From NCBI GenBank assembly GCA_022792535.1, contig JAAWBG010000057.1:1-64000 (forward strand): a DNA stretch of 64,000 nt. The letters run 5' to 3'. Positions within the stretch are counted from its first letter, which is position 1; each line of letters opens with the position of its first letter. The notes beneath the pieces are model-generated. The model saw only the letters and a program-made list of their open reading frames with translations. It ran no database searches and was not told where the DNA came from. The position numbers and the translations under genes were made by a program. Below are positions 44,652-54,260 of the stretch, piece after piece. The DNA is from Lachnospiraceae bacterium (GTDB taxonomy: Bacteria; Bacillota; Clostridia; Lachnospirales; Lachnospiraceae).

Positions 44652-45863
44652 TTACAGGTTCGTCCGCACCGATTTAGGCTGATATCCTTTCTGTTCTAAG
44701 GCTTCCATAATCTGATTTTTATGTTCTGTGCCAAAGGCTTCCATGGTGATACGCAGTTCCACTGCCGCATTCCGGTTGGTGGATACAAACTGATTATGCT
44801 CTAACTTAATCACATTTCCCTGCTCTTTTGCAATGGTGTCTGCCACCTTGCACAGCTCTCCCGGCTTGTCCGGCAGAAGGACAGATACTGTAAAGATCCG
44901 GTCACGGAAGATCAAGCCCTGCTGCACCACCGAAGACATGGTGATCACATCCATATTGCCGCCGCTCAGAATAGAAACCACCCGCTTATTTTCCACATTC
45001 AGATGACGCAGTGCAGCCACTGTCAATAACCCGGAATTTTCCACTACCATCTTGTGATTCTCTACCATATCCAAAAACGCCACGATCAATTCATCATCCT
45101 TTACGGTAAGGATCTCATCCAAATTTTCCCGCACATAGGGAAAAATCTTTTCTCCCGGCGTCTTGACTGCTGTTCCATCTGCAATGGTGCTGACCTTTGG
45201 CAGAGTCAGCACTTTTCCTGCCTCTATGGAGGCCTGCATGCAGTTTGCCTCGGCAGGTTCCACGCCGATCACTTTAATCTTGGGATTCAACAATTTTGCC
45301 AGCACCGACACGCCGGCCGCAAGACCGCCGCCGCCAATAGGAACCAGAATATATTCCACCAATGGAAGTTCTTTAAAAATCTCCATGGCAATGGTTCCCT
45401 GTCCGGTGGCCACCGCCAGATCATCAAAGGGATGGATAAAGGTATAACCGTGTTCCTCCGCCAGTTCATAGGCTTTTTGACAGGCCTCGTCATACACGTC
45501 TCCATAAAGGATTACCTCCGCGCCATACCCTTTGGTTCGATTTACCTTGATCAGAGGGGTGGTGGTAGGCATTACAATGGTGGCTTTTACCCCAAAACAT
45601 TTGGCCGCATAAGCCACCCCCTGGGCATGATTTCCTGCTGAAGCAGTAATCAGCCCTTTTTTCCGTTCTTCTTCTGTCAAAGTACTGATCTTATAATAGG
45701 AACCACGTACCTTATAGGCTCCCGTAAACTGCATATTTTCTGGTTTCAGATATACTTTGTTTCCTGTCTGCTCGCTTAAAAAATCACTGTACACCAGCTT
45801 TGTCTCTAATGTCACCTCTTTTACAATCTTACTTGCCTCTTCAAATCTTTCCAATGTCAACAT
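44652..45863 (-). CDS. ilvA: Threonine ammonia-lyase with C-terminal ACT domain
   Basis: The 403-residue PLP enzyme deaminates threonine to 2-oxobutyrate. PLP-Lys lies in FTGAYKVRGSYYKI, the phosphate loop is SAGNHAQGVAYAA, and GGGGLAAGVSVLA is present. A single ACT domain fills the last 80 residues (VSVLLPDKPGELCKVADT). The length matches the shorter TdcB/IlvA-type enzymes with one ACT domain, not the two-ACT biosynthetic form. The ATG follows GGAGCG at 45863. It is inserted between ftsY, 12 bp upstream, and ylxM, and is closed by a strong terminator. The role (isoleucine synthesis or threonine breakdown) is open. Confidence 0.93.
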   Translation of the reverse strand: MLTLERFEEASKIVKEVTLETKLVYSDFLSEQTGNKVYLKPENMQFTGAYKVRGSYYKISTLTEEERKKGLITASAGNHAQGVAYAAKCFGVKATIVMPTTTPLIKVNRTKGYGAEVILYGDVYDEACQKAYELAEEHGYTFIHPFDDLAVATGQGTIAMEIFKELPLVEYILVPIGGGGLAAGVSVLAKLLNPKIKVIGVEPAEANCMQASIEAGKVLTLPKVSTIADGTAVKTPGEKIFPYVRENLDEILTVKDDELIVAFLDMVENHKMVVENSGLLTVAALRHLNVENKRVVSILSGGNMDVITMSSVVQQGLIFRDRIFTVSVLLPDKPGELCKVADTIAKEQGNVIKLEHNQFVSTNRNAAVELRITMEAFGTEHKNQIMEALEQKGYQPKSVRTNL

Positions 45864-45875
45864 TTTTTCACGCTC

Positions 45876-46874
45876 CTATTCTTCGGCGTCTTCTTCACTT
45901 GTCTGCGCTTCTATTTCTTCCTGGGCTTCCTCTGGTTCTTCATTTTTGGTAAACAGCGCATTTACAAACTGCTGAGAATCAAATTTCTGGAGATCCTCAA
46001 TGGTCTCTCCCACTCCAATATATTTTACCGGAATGCCAAGCTCTGACTGAATCGCCACTGCAATTCCGCCCTTAGCAGTTCCATCCATTTTCGTCAAGAT
46101 AATTCCTGTAATCTCGGCCACTTCAGAAAATTGTTTCGCCTGGGCTAAAGCATTCTGTCCGGTGGTTCCGTCCAACACCACCAAAGTCTCCCGAAATGCT
46201 TCCGGATATTCTTTTTCTAAGATTCGATGGATCTTTTTGAGTTCTTCCATCAGATTTTTCTTATTATGCAGACGTCCAGCAGTGTCGCATAACAGCACGT
46301 CTGCATTTCTGGCCTTTGCAGCCGCAACAGCGTCGTAGACTACTGCCCCAGGGTCCGCTCCTTCCTGTCCTCCAATCATATCCACGCCGGCCCGGCCAGC
46401 CCATTCGCTGAGCTGTTCTCCTGCTGCAGCCCGGAAAGTATCTGCCGCTGCAAGCACCACTTTTTTCCCTTGATCCTTTAACTTGCCTGCCAGCTTTCCC
46501 ACAGAAGTGGTTTTCCCCACTCCGTTGACGCCTATTACAAGCACCACGGACTTTTCTTCTTCAAAACGATAGGCTGTCTCTCCCACATCCATCTGTTCTT
46601 GAATACTGGCAATCAGCAACTCTTTACATTGAACCGGCTCTTTGATATGCTGTTCCTTTACCTTTTCTTTCAGATTTTCGATGATCTCTGTGGTGGCATG
46701 AACTCCTAAATCTCCCATAATGAGAATCTCTTCGATTTCTTCATAAAAGTCATCGTCAATTTTAGAAAATCCGCTGAAAATAGAATCAATTCCTGACACA
46801 ATATTATCTCTGGTCTTTGTCAGCCCCTGTACTAACCGGCTGAAAAACCCTTTCTTTTCCTTTTCTTCTTTTCC
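45876..46874 (-). CDS. ftsY: Signal recognition particle receptor FtsY
   Basis: The 332-residue GTPase has the NG domain with [28 protein letters not shown] and [10 protein letters not shown]. It is the membrane-side partner of Ffh. The N-terminal acidic region common in other bacteria is almost absent; instead the C-terminus ends in about 20 mostly acidic residues, which is unusual. The start is the ATG at 46874 with AAAGGAG upstream. It follows smc by 52 bp. Confidence 0.96.
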   Translation of the reverse strand, partial: GKEEKEKKGFFSRLVQGLTKTRDNIVSGIDSIFSGFSKIDDDFYEEIEEILIMGDLGVHATTEIIENLKEKVKEQHIKEPVQCKELLIASIQEQMDVGETAYRFEEEKSVVLVIGVNGVGKTTSVGKLAGKLKDQGKKVVLAAADTFRAAAGEQLSEWAGRAGVDMIGGQEGADPGAVVYDAVAAAKARNADVLLCDTAGRLHNKKNLMEELKKIHRILEKEYPEAFRETLVVLDGTTGQNALAQAKQFSEVAEITGIILTKMDGTAKGGIAVAIQSELGIPVKYIGVGETIEDLQKFDSQQFVNALFTKNEEPEEAQEEIEAQTSEEDAEE

Positions 46875-46926
46875 CATTGGTATGCTCCTTTCCTGATCCG
46901 CTGTCAAACTCTTTTTCTTTTCTCCG

Positions 46927-49900
46927 CTAATTGCTCAGACCGTCTTCGATTAAATTTACGGATACCAGAGTGGAGACGCCTTTCTCCTGCATGGTGATTC
47001 CATAAAGACGGTCTGCCGCCGCCATAGTTCCCCTTCTGTGGGTGATTACAATAAACTGAGTGTGTTTCGTCAATTTATGTAAATATTTTGCAAATCTTCC
47101 CACATTGGAATCATCCAGAGCCGCTTCGATCTCGTCTAAGAGACAGAAGGGCGAGGGCTTTAGATTCTGAATGGCAAACAACAGAGAAATTGCCGTCAAT
47201 GACTTCTCTCCGCCGGATAACTGCATCATATTCTGCAGTTTCTTTCCTGGAGGCTGCGCGATAATACGGATTCCGCATTCTAAAATATCCTCTTCTTCCA
47301 CCAGTTCCAAAGTTCCTTTTCCTCCGCCGAACAATTCCTTGAATACTTTGTCAAATTCCCGCTGAATCTGAGCAAATTTTTCCATAAACTGTTTCCGCAT
47401 ACCAGTATCCAGTTCTTCAATAATATCCAAAAGCGTCTTCTCTGCCTCCACCAGATCCTCATGCTGTGTCTTTAAAAAGATGTAGCGTTCCGACAGACTT
47501 CGATAATCCTCAATCGCATTTACATTGACGTCTCCCAGTTTTCGGATCTCCTCTTTGATCTTGATAATCTGTTTTTTCATCTCTCCCGTATCTTTCAATT
47601 CTTCCTGGCGCAGTTCCAGGGCGCTGTGAAAGGTCAATTCATATTCTTCCCACATATAATTGGTCTGATGCTCCAAAGACTCGTTCAATTTTTCTTTCTG
47701 GCTGTTCAGACGATACTGTTCCTTATCCAGATCGTTCCTGCGTTTTGACAGCTCTTCCTGCTTCTGGAAAAATCCTTTGTATCTCACAGACATTTCTTCT
47801 CTCTGTCTCTGTCCTTCTGCAATCTGCTGTTCCAACTCACCTTGAGCTTTCCCGGATTCCTCTATATTGGTCTGAATCTCAATGATCTCCTTTTGTTTTT
47901 TTCGGATATCTTCTTGAGAGTGACTTTTTTCCTCCTTGGTCGTTCTCAGATCTTCCTCTAACTTCTGAATTTCCATCTGAATACGGGCGATATTCTCTTG
48001 AGCAAATTCTGCCTTCTGCTGAACATTTGCTTCCTCTAGCTGTACTTTAGAAACATTGTCCTGGCTCTCTTTTGCCAGTCTATTCTGGGTATCAAGAATC
48101 TGCTGAAACTCTCTGGTCTCTTCCTGAATCTCCCGTTCTCTTCGATCTGCCGCCTGTATTTCCTCTTGAATCTGCCCCCGGTTCTCACTGATCTCTGACA
48201 GCTGGCCTTCCATCTCCTGGCTTTCTCTCTGAAGCGCCGCAAATTGATCCTCATTTTCCTTTTTCTGCTCTTTCGCCCGTTCCAGATTCATCTCCTCTGT
48301 GTTCTGTTTCAGAACTGCCTGATTCCATTCTTCCTGAACTTGCTGTATCTCTTCTTTCAACAATTCTCTTGCTGTATTGATCTCTTCCAGGCGGTTTTTG
48401 TGGGCTTCTAATGTTTCTTTGCGCTTTTTTGTCTCTTTCTGCAGATCCTCAATCTCCCGTTTTCTTCCCAGCAGATTGCTGGTATTGCGGAAGGCTCCTC
48501 CTGTCATAGAACCTCCAGGATTTAGAGATTCTCCCTCTAGCGTGACAATTCTAAGGCTGTACTGATACTTTCTTGCAAGGGCAATGGCATGATCAATGGT
48601 ATCCACCACATAGGTTCTGCCCAGTAAATATGTCTTCAGTCCCTGAAATTGGCTGTCCGCTCTCACCAGTTCGCTGCCAATCCCAATCACTCCCGGCTCT
48701 TTTAACGCCCCCTGGTTCACTGAAATTCCCTTTTTTCCTACGCTGGTCAATGGCAGAAAGGTAGCCCTTCCAAAACGATTCTGTTTCAGATATCCAATCA
48801 TTTTCTTGGCGGTGGCTTCATCGCTGGTTACAATATTTTGAATACTGCCTCCTAAAGCTGTCTCAATGGCTGTCTCATACTGCTTATCTACCTGAATCAG
48901 ATCTGCCACCACGCCTAAAAGCCCTGGTTCTTCCTCTTTCTTCTCCATAACCCGGCGGATGGAATTGCCATATCCATCGTACCGCTCTGCAATATTGATC
49001 AAGGATTCTAACCGGGAACGCTCTCTGTGATAAGAGGCAGTATCCTGTTCTATCTTCTGTAGGGTTTCTCCCCGTTTCCTCTGCCACTCCTGGTTCTTTT
49101 CTTCTAACTTTTTCCTTTCTTCTTCCAGCCCCCGGCACTTTTCTCGAGCTTCCTGATAGTTCTGCTGGCACTCTGCCACCAAAAACTCCAGTTCTTCCTC
49201 TTCTCCCTTCTGTTCCAGCATCCGTTTGCTCAGCTGAGCTTTTCGAATGTTGATCTGTTCTTTCATGGTATCGTAGCGCTGCTGTCTCGCCTTAGTGGAA
49301 GCTTTTTGATTCAAGAGTTCCATCATCTCACTTTTTCCGTCCTCCATCCTTCGGCTGCAGCGGGCAATTTCCTCCTGAATCTCCTGATACCTGGCCATCA
49401 CCTGGCTTTTCTGTTCTTCCATGGACTTAATCTGATCGTCCAATTGCAGCTTTTCTTTCTCAAAAGCTGCTTTCTGTTTCATCTTCTCTCTACAATCCTG
49501 TTCAATTTCTTCCTGTCTTGACTGAAAATGTTCTTCACTCTGCCATGCACCGTGAATCTGCTCCTGTAAAACATTGATCTGCCCTTCTAGCTTTCCTTTC
49601 CACACCGTAGTGCTTCCCAGCTTCTCCCGCAGCTCTGACAAGTGTTCTTCTGCCTGCTGCATATCTTGTTCCATCTGTGCGTATTCCGTTTTAACAGATT
49701 CATAAGAGCAGTCTGTCTCTTTCAATTCCTGATCTACAATCTCGATCTTTTCCCTCAGAGTCTTCAATTGCTCTTCACTTTGTTCCATGTCTAAGAGAAA
49801 TAAGTTCACATCATAAGTTTTCAGCTCTTCCCGTTTTTTCAAATAAATTCTGGCTTTCTCTGCCTGACGCTCCAAGGGACCCACCTGTTTTTCCAACTCG

Positions 49901-50487
49901 GATAAAATATCATTGACGCGCACCAGGTTCTGCCGTTCATCCTCTAACTTTTTCTGAGCTGTCGATTTTCTTCGTTTAAACTTTACGATTCCGGCCGCCT
50001 CGTCAAAAAGCTCCCGCCGCTCTTCTGGTTTCCCGCTTAAGATCCGTTCAATCTGTCCCTGTCCGATAATGGAATATCCTTCTTTTCCAATTCCCGTGTC
50101 ATAAAACAGTTCATTGACGTCTTTCAGCCTGCAGGCAGTTCCGTTGATCAGATATTCACTTTCCCCAGAACGATACACCCGCCTTGCCACTGTCACCTCA
50201 TTGTAATCTACATTGAGCTGGCGGTCTCCGTTATCCAGCGTAATTGCCACGTAGGCGTAACTCAAAGGTTTCCGATTCTCAGTACCAGAAAAAATAACGT
50301 CCTGCATACTGGCCCCCCGAAGCTGCTTCACACGCTGCTCTCCCAACACCCAGCGCACTGCATCCGCCACATTGCTTTTTCCGCTTCCATTGGGTCCCAC
50401 AATTCCAGTGATCCCATTGTGAAATTCAAATAAGATTTTATTAGCAAAAGACTTGAATCCATGGACTTCTATACTCTTTAAATACAT
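46927..50487 (-). CDS. smc: Chromosome segregation protein SMC
   Basis: The 1186-residue ATPase has the Walker A GPNGSGKSNVADAVRW, long coiled coils either side of a hinge at about 510-680 (GGSMTGGAFRNTSNLLG at its end), the C-signature QLSGGEKSLTAIS and Walker B CLLDEIEAALDDSN. It compacts and segregates the chromosome with ScpA and ScpB. It is full length. The start codon directly abuts the rnc stop, so rnc-smc-ftsY are translationally linked. Confidence 0.98.
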   Translation of the reverse strand: MYLKSIEVHGFKSFANKILFEFHNGITGIVGPNGSGKSNVADAVRWVLGEQRVKQLRGASMQDVIFSGTENRKPLSYAYVAITLDNGDRQLNVDYNEVTVARRVYRSGESEYLINGTACRLKDVNELFYDTGIGKEGYSIIGQGQIERILSGKPEERRELFDEAAGIVKFKRRKSTAQKKLEDERQNLVRVNDILSELEKQVGPLERQAEKARIYLKKREELKTYDVNLFLLDMEQSEEQLKTLREKIEIVDQELKETDCSYESVKTEYAQMEQDMQQAEEHLSELREKLGSTTVWKGKLEGQINVLQEQIHGAWQSEEHFQSRQEEIEQDCREKMKQKAAFEKEKLQLDDQIKSMEEQKSQVMARYQEIQEEIARCSRRMEDGKSEMMELLNQKASTKARQQRYDTMKEQINIRKAQLSKRMLEQKGEEEELEFLVAECQQNYQEAREKCRGLEEERKKLEEKNQEWQRKRGETLQKIEQDTASYHRERSRLESLINIAERYDGYGNSIRRVMEKKEEEPGLLGVVADLIQVDKQYETAIETALGGSIQNIVTSDEATAKKMIGYLKQNRFGRATFLPLTSVGKKGISVNQGALKEPGVIGIGSELVRADSQFQGLKTYLLGRTYVVDTIDHAIALARKYQYSLRIVTLEGESLNPGGSMTGGAFRNTSNLLGRKREIEDLQKETKKRKETLEAHKNRLEEINTARELLKEEIQQVQEEWNQAVLKQNTEEMNLERAKEQKKENEDQFAALQRESQEMEGQLSEISENRGQIQEEIQAADRREREIQEETREFQQILDTQNRLAKESQDNVSKVQLEEANVQQKAEFAQENIARIQMEIQKLEEDLRTTKEEKSHSQEDIRKKQKEIIEIQTNIEESGKAQGELEQQIAEGQRQREEMSVRYKGFFQKQEELSKRRNDLDKEQYRLNSQKEKLNESLEHQTNYMWEEYELTFHSALELRQEELKDTGEMKKQIIKIKEEIRKLGDVNVNAIEDYRSLSERYIFLKTQHEDLVEAEKTLLDIIEELDTGMRKQFMEKFAQIQREFDKVFKELFGGGKGTLELVEEEDILECGIRIIAQPPGKKLQNMMQLSGGEKSLTAISLLFAIQNLKPSPFCLLDEIEAALDDSNVGRFAKYLHKLTKHTQFIVITHRRGTMAAADRLYGITMQEKGVSTLVSVNLIEDGLSN

Positions 50488-51195
50488 CTATTCCTCCGTC
50501 ATATCCCATTTTTTCTGTTTTTTCAACTGAAGCAGCGTATCATATGCCGCTTCCTGTTCTGCGCTTTTTTTCGTTCTTCCGCAGCCTTGTCCATAAACCG
50601 TATCTCCAATCCTAGCTTCCACAATAAACTTTTTATCGTGATCCGGGCCTTCCTCTCGAAGTAAATGATAACTTAATTCTTCCGCATAATTTCCCTGTAC
50701 CACTTCCTGCAGGATAGTCTTGCTATCATAAAAGAGTTTTTTATGCTCAATATCATTCAGCACAAAGCGATGTATAAACTCTTTTGCATTAGCAAAACCA
50801 CCATCTAAATAAATTGCTCCGATCACCGCCTCTAAAGCATCTGACAAAATAGATTTCCGCTCTCTCCCGCCAGTCTGGGCCTCTCCTTTTCCCAGCAGCA
50901 GATATTTCCCCAAATGCAGTTCTCTGGTACAAAAGGCCAATGTAGATTCACATACAATACTTGCCCGCGTTCTGGTCAGTTCTCCTTCTGGATATTCTGG
51001 ATACCTGTGAAAAAGAAATTCACTGGTGGCGATTTCTAACACCGCATCTCCCAAAAACTCTAACCGTTCATTATCCGCCTGTTTTCCCAGATGGCGTTCA
51101 TTGGCATAGGAACTATGGGTCAATGCCTGTACCAGCAATCTGCTGTCCTGAAACTGATACCCAATGGTCTCTTCAAATTCTCTCTGAAATTTCAT
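50488..51195 (-). CDS. rnc: Ribonuclease III
   Basis: The 235-residue enzyme has the catalytic signature NERLEFLGDAVLEI, the acidic second half SDALEAVIGAIYLDGG, and a C-terminal double-stranded RNA-binding domain (GRTKKSAEQEAAYDTLL). It processes rRNA precursors and structured mRNAs. The start is the ATG at 51195 with GAAAGGCAG upstream; the open frame to 51300 covers a hairpin and is not coding. Its substrates might include the palindromic elements of this region, as speculation. Confidence 0.97.
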   Translation of the reverse strand: MKFQREFEETIGYQFQDSRLLVQALTHSSYANERHLGKQADNERLEFLGDAVLEIATSEFLFHRYPEYPEGELTRTRASIVCESTLAFCTRELHLGKYLLLGKGEAQTGGRERKSILSDALEAVIGAIYLDGGFANAKEFIHRFVLNDIEHKKLFYDSKTILQEVVQGNYAEELSYHLLREEGPDHDKKFIVEARIGDTVYGQGCGRTKKSAEQEAAYDTLLQLKKQKKWDMTEE

Positions 51196-51238
51196 TTTAT
51201 TCTGCCTTTCTTTTACACACGAATCTTTATAACCAAAT

Positions 51239-51273
51239 GCAACCACTTCCCAGCAAAATGTGAAAGTGGTTGC
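51239..51273. other. Hairpin between acpP and rnc
   Basis: GCAACCACTT and AAGTGGTTGC form a 10-bp perfect stem with a 15-base loop, 43 bp upstream of the rnc start. There is no T-run. Because RNase III often cuts its own leader, this could be an autoregulatory site. Confidence 0.5.
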
Positions 51274-51308
51274 CTGAATACATCCATTTATGATATACAA
51301 TAAGACTT

Positions 51309-51542
51309 TTATCCATTTGAGGCGTTTTTAATCTGCTCTACTGCATCTCCAACTGTAACGATTTTTTCAGCCTCTTCATTGGCAATCTCCATGTCAAATT
51401 CTTCTTCCAATCCCATAATGATCTGAAAAATATCCAGTGAATCTGCCCCCAGATCATCTACAAATGTGGTATCCATTGTAATCTCTTCCACATCCACATT
51501 TAATACTTCTGCAATTACCTTTTTTACCTTTTCAAATTCCAT
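51309..51542 (-). CDS. acpP: Acyl carrier protein
   Basis: The 77-residue acidic protein has the phosphopantetheine Ser36 in [12 protein letters not shown]. It carries acyl chains in fatty-acid synthesis. The start is the ATG at 51542 with TGGAGG six bases upstream. It lies between plsX and rnc, as in many Firmicutes. Confidence 0.97.
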   Translation of the reverse strand: MEFEKVKKVIAEVLNVDVEEITMDTTFVDDLGADSLDIFQIIMGLEEEFDMEIANEEAEKIVTVGDAVEQIKNASNG

Positions 51543-51577
51543 AATTTCCTCCATTCTATGCACTCTTTGGCACCAAT

Positions 51578-52600
51578 CTACTCTGTTTCTATTGGAGATG
51601 TTCCAATGTTTTTTCTGATTTTCTCATTGATCTCCTGTTCTTTGAACGTAACACACTGAATAATGGAATTGGTCACTTCCTTTGCTGTAGCGCTTCCATG
51701 AGTCTTGACCACCAGGCCCTTTAATCCTAATAAAGGGGCTCCGCCATATTCACTGGCGTCAAAATCCTTCAATGTCTTCTTCAAAGCCGGCTTAACCAGT
51801 AATCCGCCAATTTTACTCTTCAGGCTTCCCATCATGCCTTGTTTGATCACGCTGACCAATGTTTTGCTCAATCCTTCATAGAGTTTCAAAATAACATTTC
51901 CTACAAAGGCCTCGCACACAATCACGTCCGCCTCGCCATTGGGAATATCTCTTGCCTCAATGCTTCCTGTAAAATTGATATCCGGACAATTTTTCAACAG
52001 TGGAAAGGTCTCTTTTACCAGTGCATTTCCCTTCTCTTCCTCTGCTCCAATATTGACAATCGCAACTTTGGGATTCTGAATGCCAAGAACATTCTCCATA
52101 TAGATAGAACCCATCTTTGCAAACTGCACCAAATGCGTAGACCTTGCATCTACATTTGCACCGCAGTCAATCAGCAAAGATACTCCTTTTTTCGTAGGAA
52201 TCAATGGCGCCAGGGGTGGACGTTCGATTCCTTTGATCCTTCCTACAATAACTTGTCCCCCTACCAGTATGGCTCCAGAACTTCCAGCTGATATAAAGGC
52301 GTCTGCCTTTCCTTCTTTTACCATATTCATTCCCACGACGATGGATGACTGTTTCTTCCTTCGAATTGCCATAACCGGAGGTTCTGCGGTCTCAATTACC
52401 TCTTGGGCATGAATGATCTCAATCCGGGAACTCTGATAGGAATATTTCTCCAGTTCTTTTCTGACTACATCCTGATGGCCTACCAGATACACTTTGATAT
52501 CCTGCCTCATTGTAACAGCATTCACTGCCCCCTTCACAATCTCTCCAGGCGCATAATCCCCACCCATGGCATCCACTGCTACTTTTATCACTTCCTGCAT
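51578..52600 (-). CDS. plsX: Phosphate acyltransferase PlsX
   Basis: The 340-residue enzyme converts acyl-ACP to acyl-phosphate for PlsY in phospholipid synthesis. [31 protein letters not shown] and the ALIPTKKG and LIDCGANVD segments are typical. The ATG at 52600 follows AAGGAGGAAG. It precedes acpP by 35 bp. Upstream lies the cloverleaf-like palindrome at 52745-52873, then DUF624 instead of the usual rpmF. Confidence 0.97.
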   Translation of the reverse strand: MQEVIKVAVDAMGGDYAPGEIVKGAVNAVTMRQDIKVYLVGHQDVVRKELEKYSYQSSRIEIIHAQEVIETAEPPVMAIRRKKQSSIVVGMNMVKEGKADAFISAGSSGAILVGGQVIVGRIKGIERPPLAPLIPTKKGVSLLIDCGANVDARSTHLVQFAKMGSIYMENVLGIQNPKVAIVNIGAEEEKGNALVKETFPLLKNCPDINFTGSIEARDIPNGEADVIVCEAFVGNVILKLYEGLSKTLVSVIKQGMMGSLKSKIGGLLVKPALKKTLKDFDASEYGGAPLLGLKGLVVKTHGSATAKEVTNSIIQCVTFKEQEINEKIRKNIGTSPIETE

Positions 52601-52744
52601 GAAACTTCCTCCTTGTGGTCCATATAAACAGGAATTATTTTCCTGCTTACCGAATGCCTATTTAAGAATATACTATAAGTAATGAGAGAAATCAATATAA
52701 AATGTCCCTGAGTTTCTGCATTTTTATGTCTTTCTATAATCTTA

Positions 52745-52873
52745 ATGCCAAAAGGTCTTGCTGCCTTTGGCAGCATAGACATCTGGCACAAAAAGTGTTT
52801 GGAAAGCCAGCTTTCCACGACACTTTTATGTGCAAAGTGTTCCCATCACAAAGTGATGGGAACCTTTTGGCAT
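52745..52873. other. Cloverleaf-like nested palindrome
   Basis: A 12-bp perfect closing stem, ATGCCAAAAGGT with ACCTTTTGGCAT (52745-52756 and 52862-52873), encloses three hairpins. They are GCTGCC/GGCAGC (52760-52774), a long arm from GCACA to TGTGC with GGAAAG/CTTTCC at its tip (about 52786-52832), and TTCCCATCAC/GTGATGGGAA (52840-52862). No open reading frame, tRNA signature or T-run is present. The rest of the 307-bp gap between plsX and DUF624 shows nothing recognised. Confidence 0.75.
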
Positions 52874-52907
52874 AATATAGCTGCAAAACAGAGAAATTCA
52901 AACCCTC

Positions 52908-53561
52908 TCACTCCAGGTTGTTTTCTCTGTACTTTTCATCTTCTGCCTTCCGATCTTCCTCACTCATATACTTGCGGAAAATCCGCTCCAGAATAAAACT
53001 CTGTATCCAGACATAGACAGCCGGAAGAATAAAAATAAGAAAAGGAACCATATACATGACCAGTCCGCATGTTAAAGCAATCAGGAGCATCAGAGCCGTC
53101 ATCGGCAGATGCAGAATCACCATCAATATGGCGTTTTTCATAGATTGCTTTTTCGTATTCTCAAACCGGGCCATATAGGGAAATAAATAAGAAATCCAGG
53201 AGAACCATACCCCGGATCCCACCACAAACAAAACAGAAAATACAGCAAAAATATTTTCAGTCCGGCCATAATCATTCATTACATACAGGTCAAAGCCCAG
53301 CACTCCCCCTATCACCAATGCAATCAGCCACACTACCACTGTCTGTTTAAAATTATCCCGGAAGGCGGCAATATAATCCCGAAACAAATATCCCCTGTCA
53401 TGCCGCAGCACTTTATGTACCGTATAATACGTTGCTGTCATGGCTGTTCCAATGGTAAAAACCGGAATACAGCTTACGAGAAACAAAAGACTCAGACAAA
53501 TACAATCTGTAAATTTGGATAAGGATCTCATAATTCCACTGTCTAAATTAAAAAGTCTCAT
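52908..53561 (-). CDS. DUF624 (YesL-like) membrane protein
   Basis: The 217-residue protein has five to six hydrophobic helices, starts MRLFNLDSGIMRSLSKFTDC and contains the family stretch GTAMTATYYTVHKVLR and AAFRDNFKQTVVVWLI. DUF624/YesL proteins usually accompany ABC sugar transporters and glycan utilisation genes, with unknown function. None is near here, so it looks displaced. It lies between plsX and rpmF, flanked on both sides by palindromic DNA, which suggests an insertion into the old rpmF-plsX junction. Confidence 0.85.
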   Translation of the reverse strand: MRLFNLDSGIMRSLSKFTDCICLSLLFLVSCIPVFTIGTAMTATYYTVHKVLRHDRGYLFRDYIAAFRDNFKQTVVVWLIALVIGGVLGFDLYVMNDYGRTENIFAVFSVLFVVGSGVWFSWISYLFPYMARFENTKKQSMKNAILMVILHLPMTALMLLIALTCGLVMYMVPFLIFILPAVYVWIQSFILERIFRKYMSEEDRKAEDEKYRENNLE

Positions 53562-53657
53562 AGGTTCACTTCCTTTTTCTGATATTTGTTATACTATCCG
53601 TTCTATTTAAAATAACTGCTTCCTTTCCTTATTTTTACCGATTCTATATGAAATGTC

Positions 53658-54020
53658 AAGAACAAAGCGGACAGGTCCGTTTCAACTCCCTGAATCCCTC
53701 ACTCATGAGGGGGCCTGGACACTTTGCTGCGCCGAGCACAATTGCGAAGCAATATTTTTCCTCTTGTGCGAGTGCGCATATTATTTTTATCTTATAGGAA
53801 TATACTTTCACGCTTTAACGGGACAAGGTCTTTCCTATAAGAGAACAAAGTGGGCAGGCCCACTTCATCTCCCCTAACCCCTCACTCATGAGGGGGCCTG
53901 GACACTTTGCGCGCCGAGCACAATTGCGAAGCAATCTTTTACCTCTTGTGCGAGTGCGCATATTATTTTTATCTTATAGGAATATACTTTCACACGTTAG
54001 CGGGACAAGGTCTTTCCTAT
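53658..54020. repeat. 182-bp structured tandem duplication (CTTATAGGAA family, copies B and C)
   Basis: Two units, 53658-53838 and 53839-54020, repeat with a 182-bp offset. Each has in order a hairpin (AAGCGGAC/GTCCGTTT in unit 1, AAGTGGGC/GCCCACTT in unit 2), CCCTCA/TGAGGG around CTCA, ATTGC-GAA-GCAAT, GTGCGCATATTATTTTT, and the arms CTTATAGGAA and TTCCTATAAG around a loop of about 30 bases. The first stem differs at paired positions, keeping complementarity. No coding region is convincing. This fills the 517-bp gap between DUF624 and rpmF with the rpmF terminator. Confidence 0.85.
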
Positions 54021-54037
54021 AAGATAAAATAAAAAGA

Positions 54038-54066
54038 AAGAGCCTCTCCTTTTGGGAAAAGCTCTT
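54038..54066 (-). terminator. Terminator of rpmF
   Basis: On the minus strand AAGAGCTTTTCC and GGAGAGGCTCTT pair (with G-U) around a five-base loop, followed by TCTTTTTATTTT. It lies 12 bp past the rpmF stop and separates rpmF from DUF624 and plsX. Confidence 0.8.
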
Positions 54067-54078
54067 CCTTCGACCTCA

Positions 54079-54258
54079 TTAATCCTGAGGAATAATCTCT
54101 TTTTTGTTATAGCTTCCACAGCTCTTACATACTCTGTGGGGCATCATCAGTTCGCCGCATTTGCTGCATTTTACCAAAGTTGGAGCTGTCATCTTCCAGT
54201 TTGCTCTTCTTCTGTCTCTTCTCCCTTTGGATGATTTATTTTTTGGACATATAGACAT
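54079..54258 (-). CDS. rpmF: 50S ribosomal protein L32
   Basis: The 59-residue protein begins MSICPKNKSSKGRRDRRRAN and has a zinc-ribbon CSKCG followed by CKSCG. The ATG at 54258 has TTAAGGAGGTG upstream; a GTG two codons earlier is unlikely. It is two bases behind the DUF177 gene, the usual pairing. Confidence 0.97.
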   Translation of the reverse strand: MSICPKNKSSKGRRDRRRANWKMTAPTLVKCSKCGELMMPHRVCKSCGSYNKKEIIPQD

Positions 54259-54260
54259 GG

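Noticed and set aside
45054-45641. 195-codon plus-strand open frame opposite ilvA
   Set aside because: Fully inside ilvA, no start signals, no family resemblance.
52745-52873. tRNA or tmRNA-like gene
   Set aside because: The cloverleaf has wrong arm sizes, no T-loop or anticodon signature and no CCA end.
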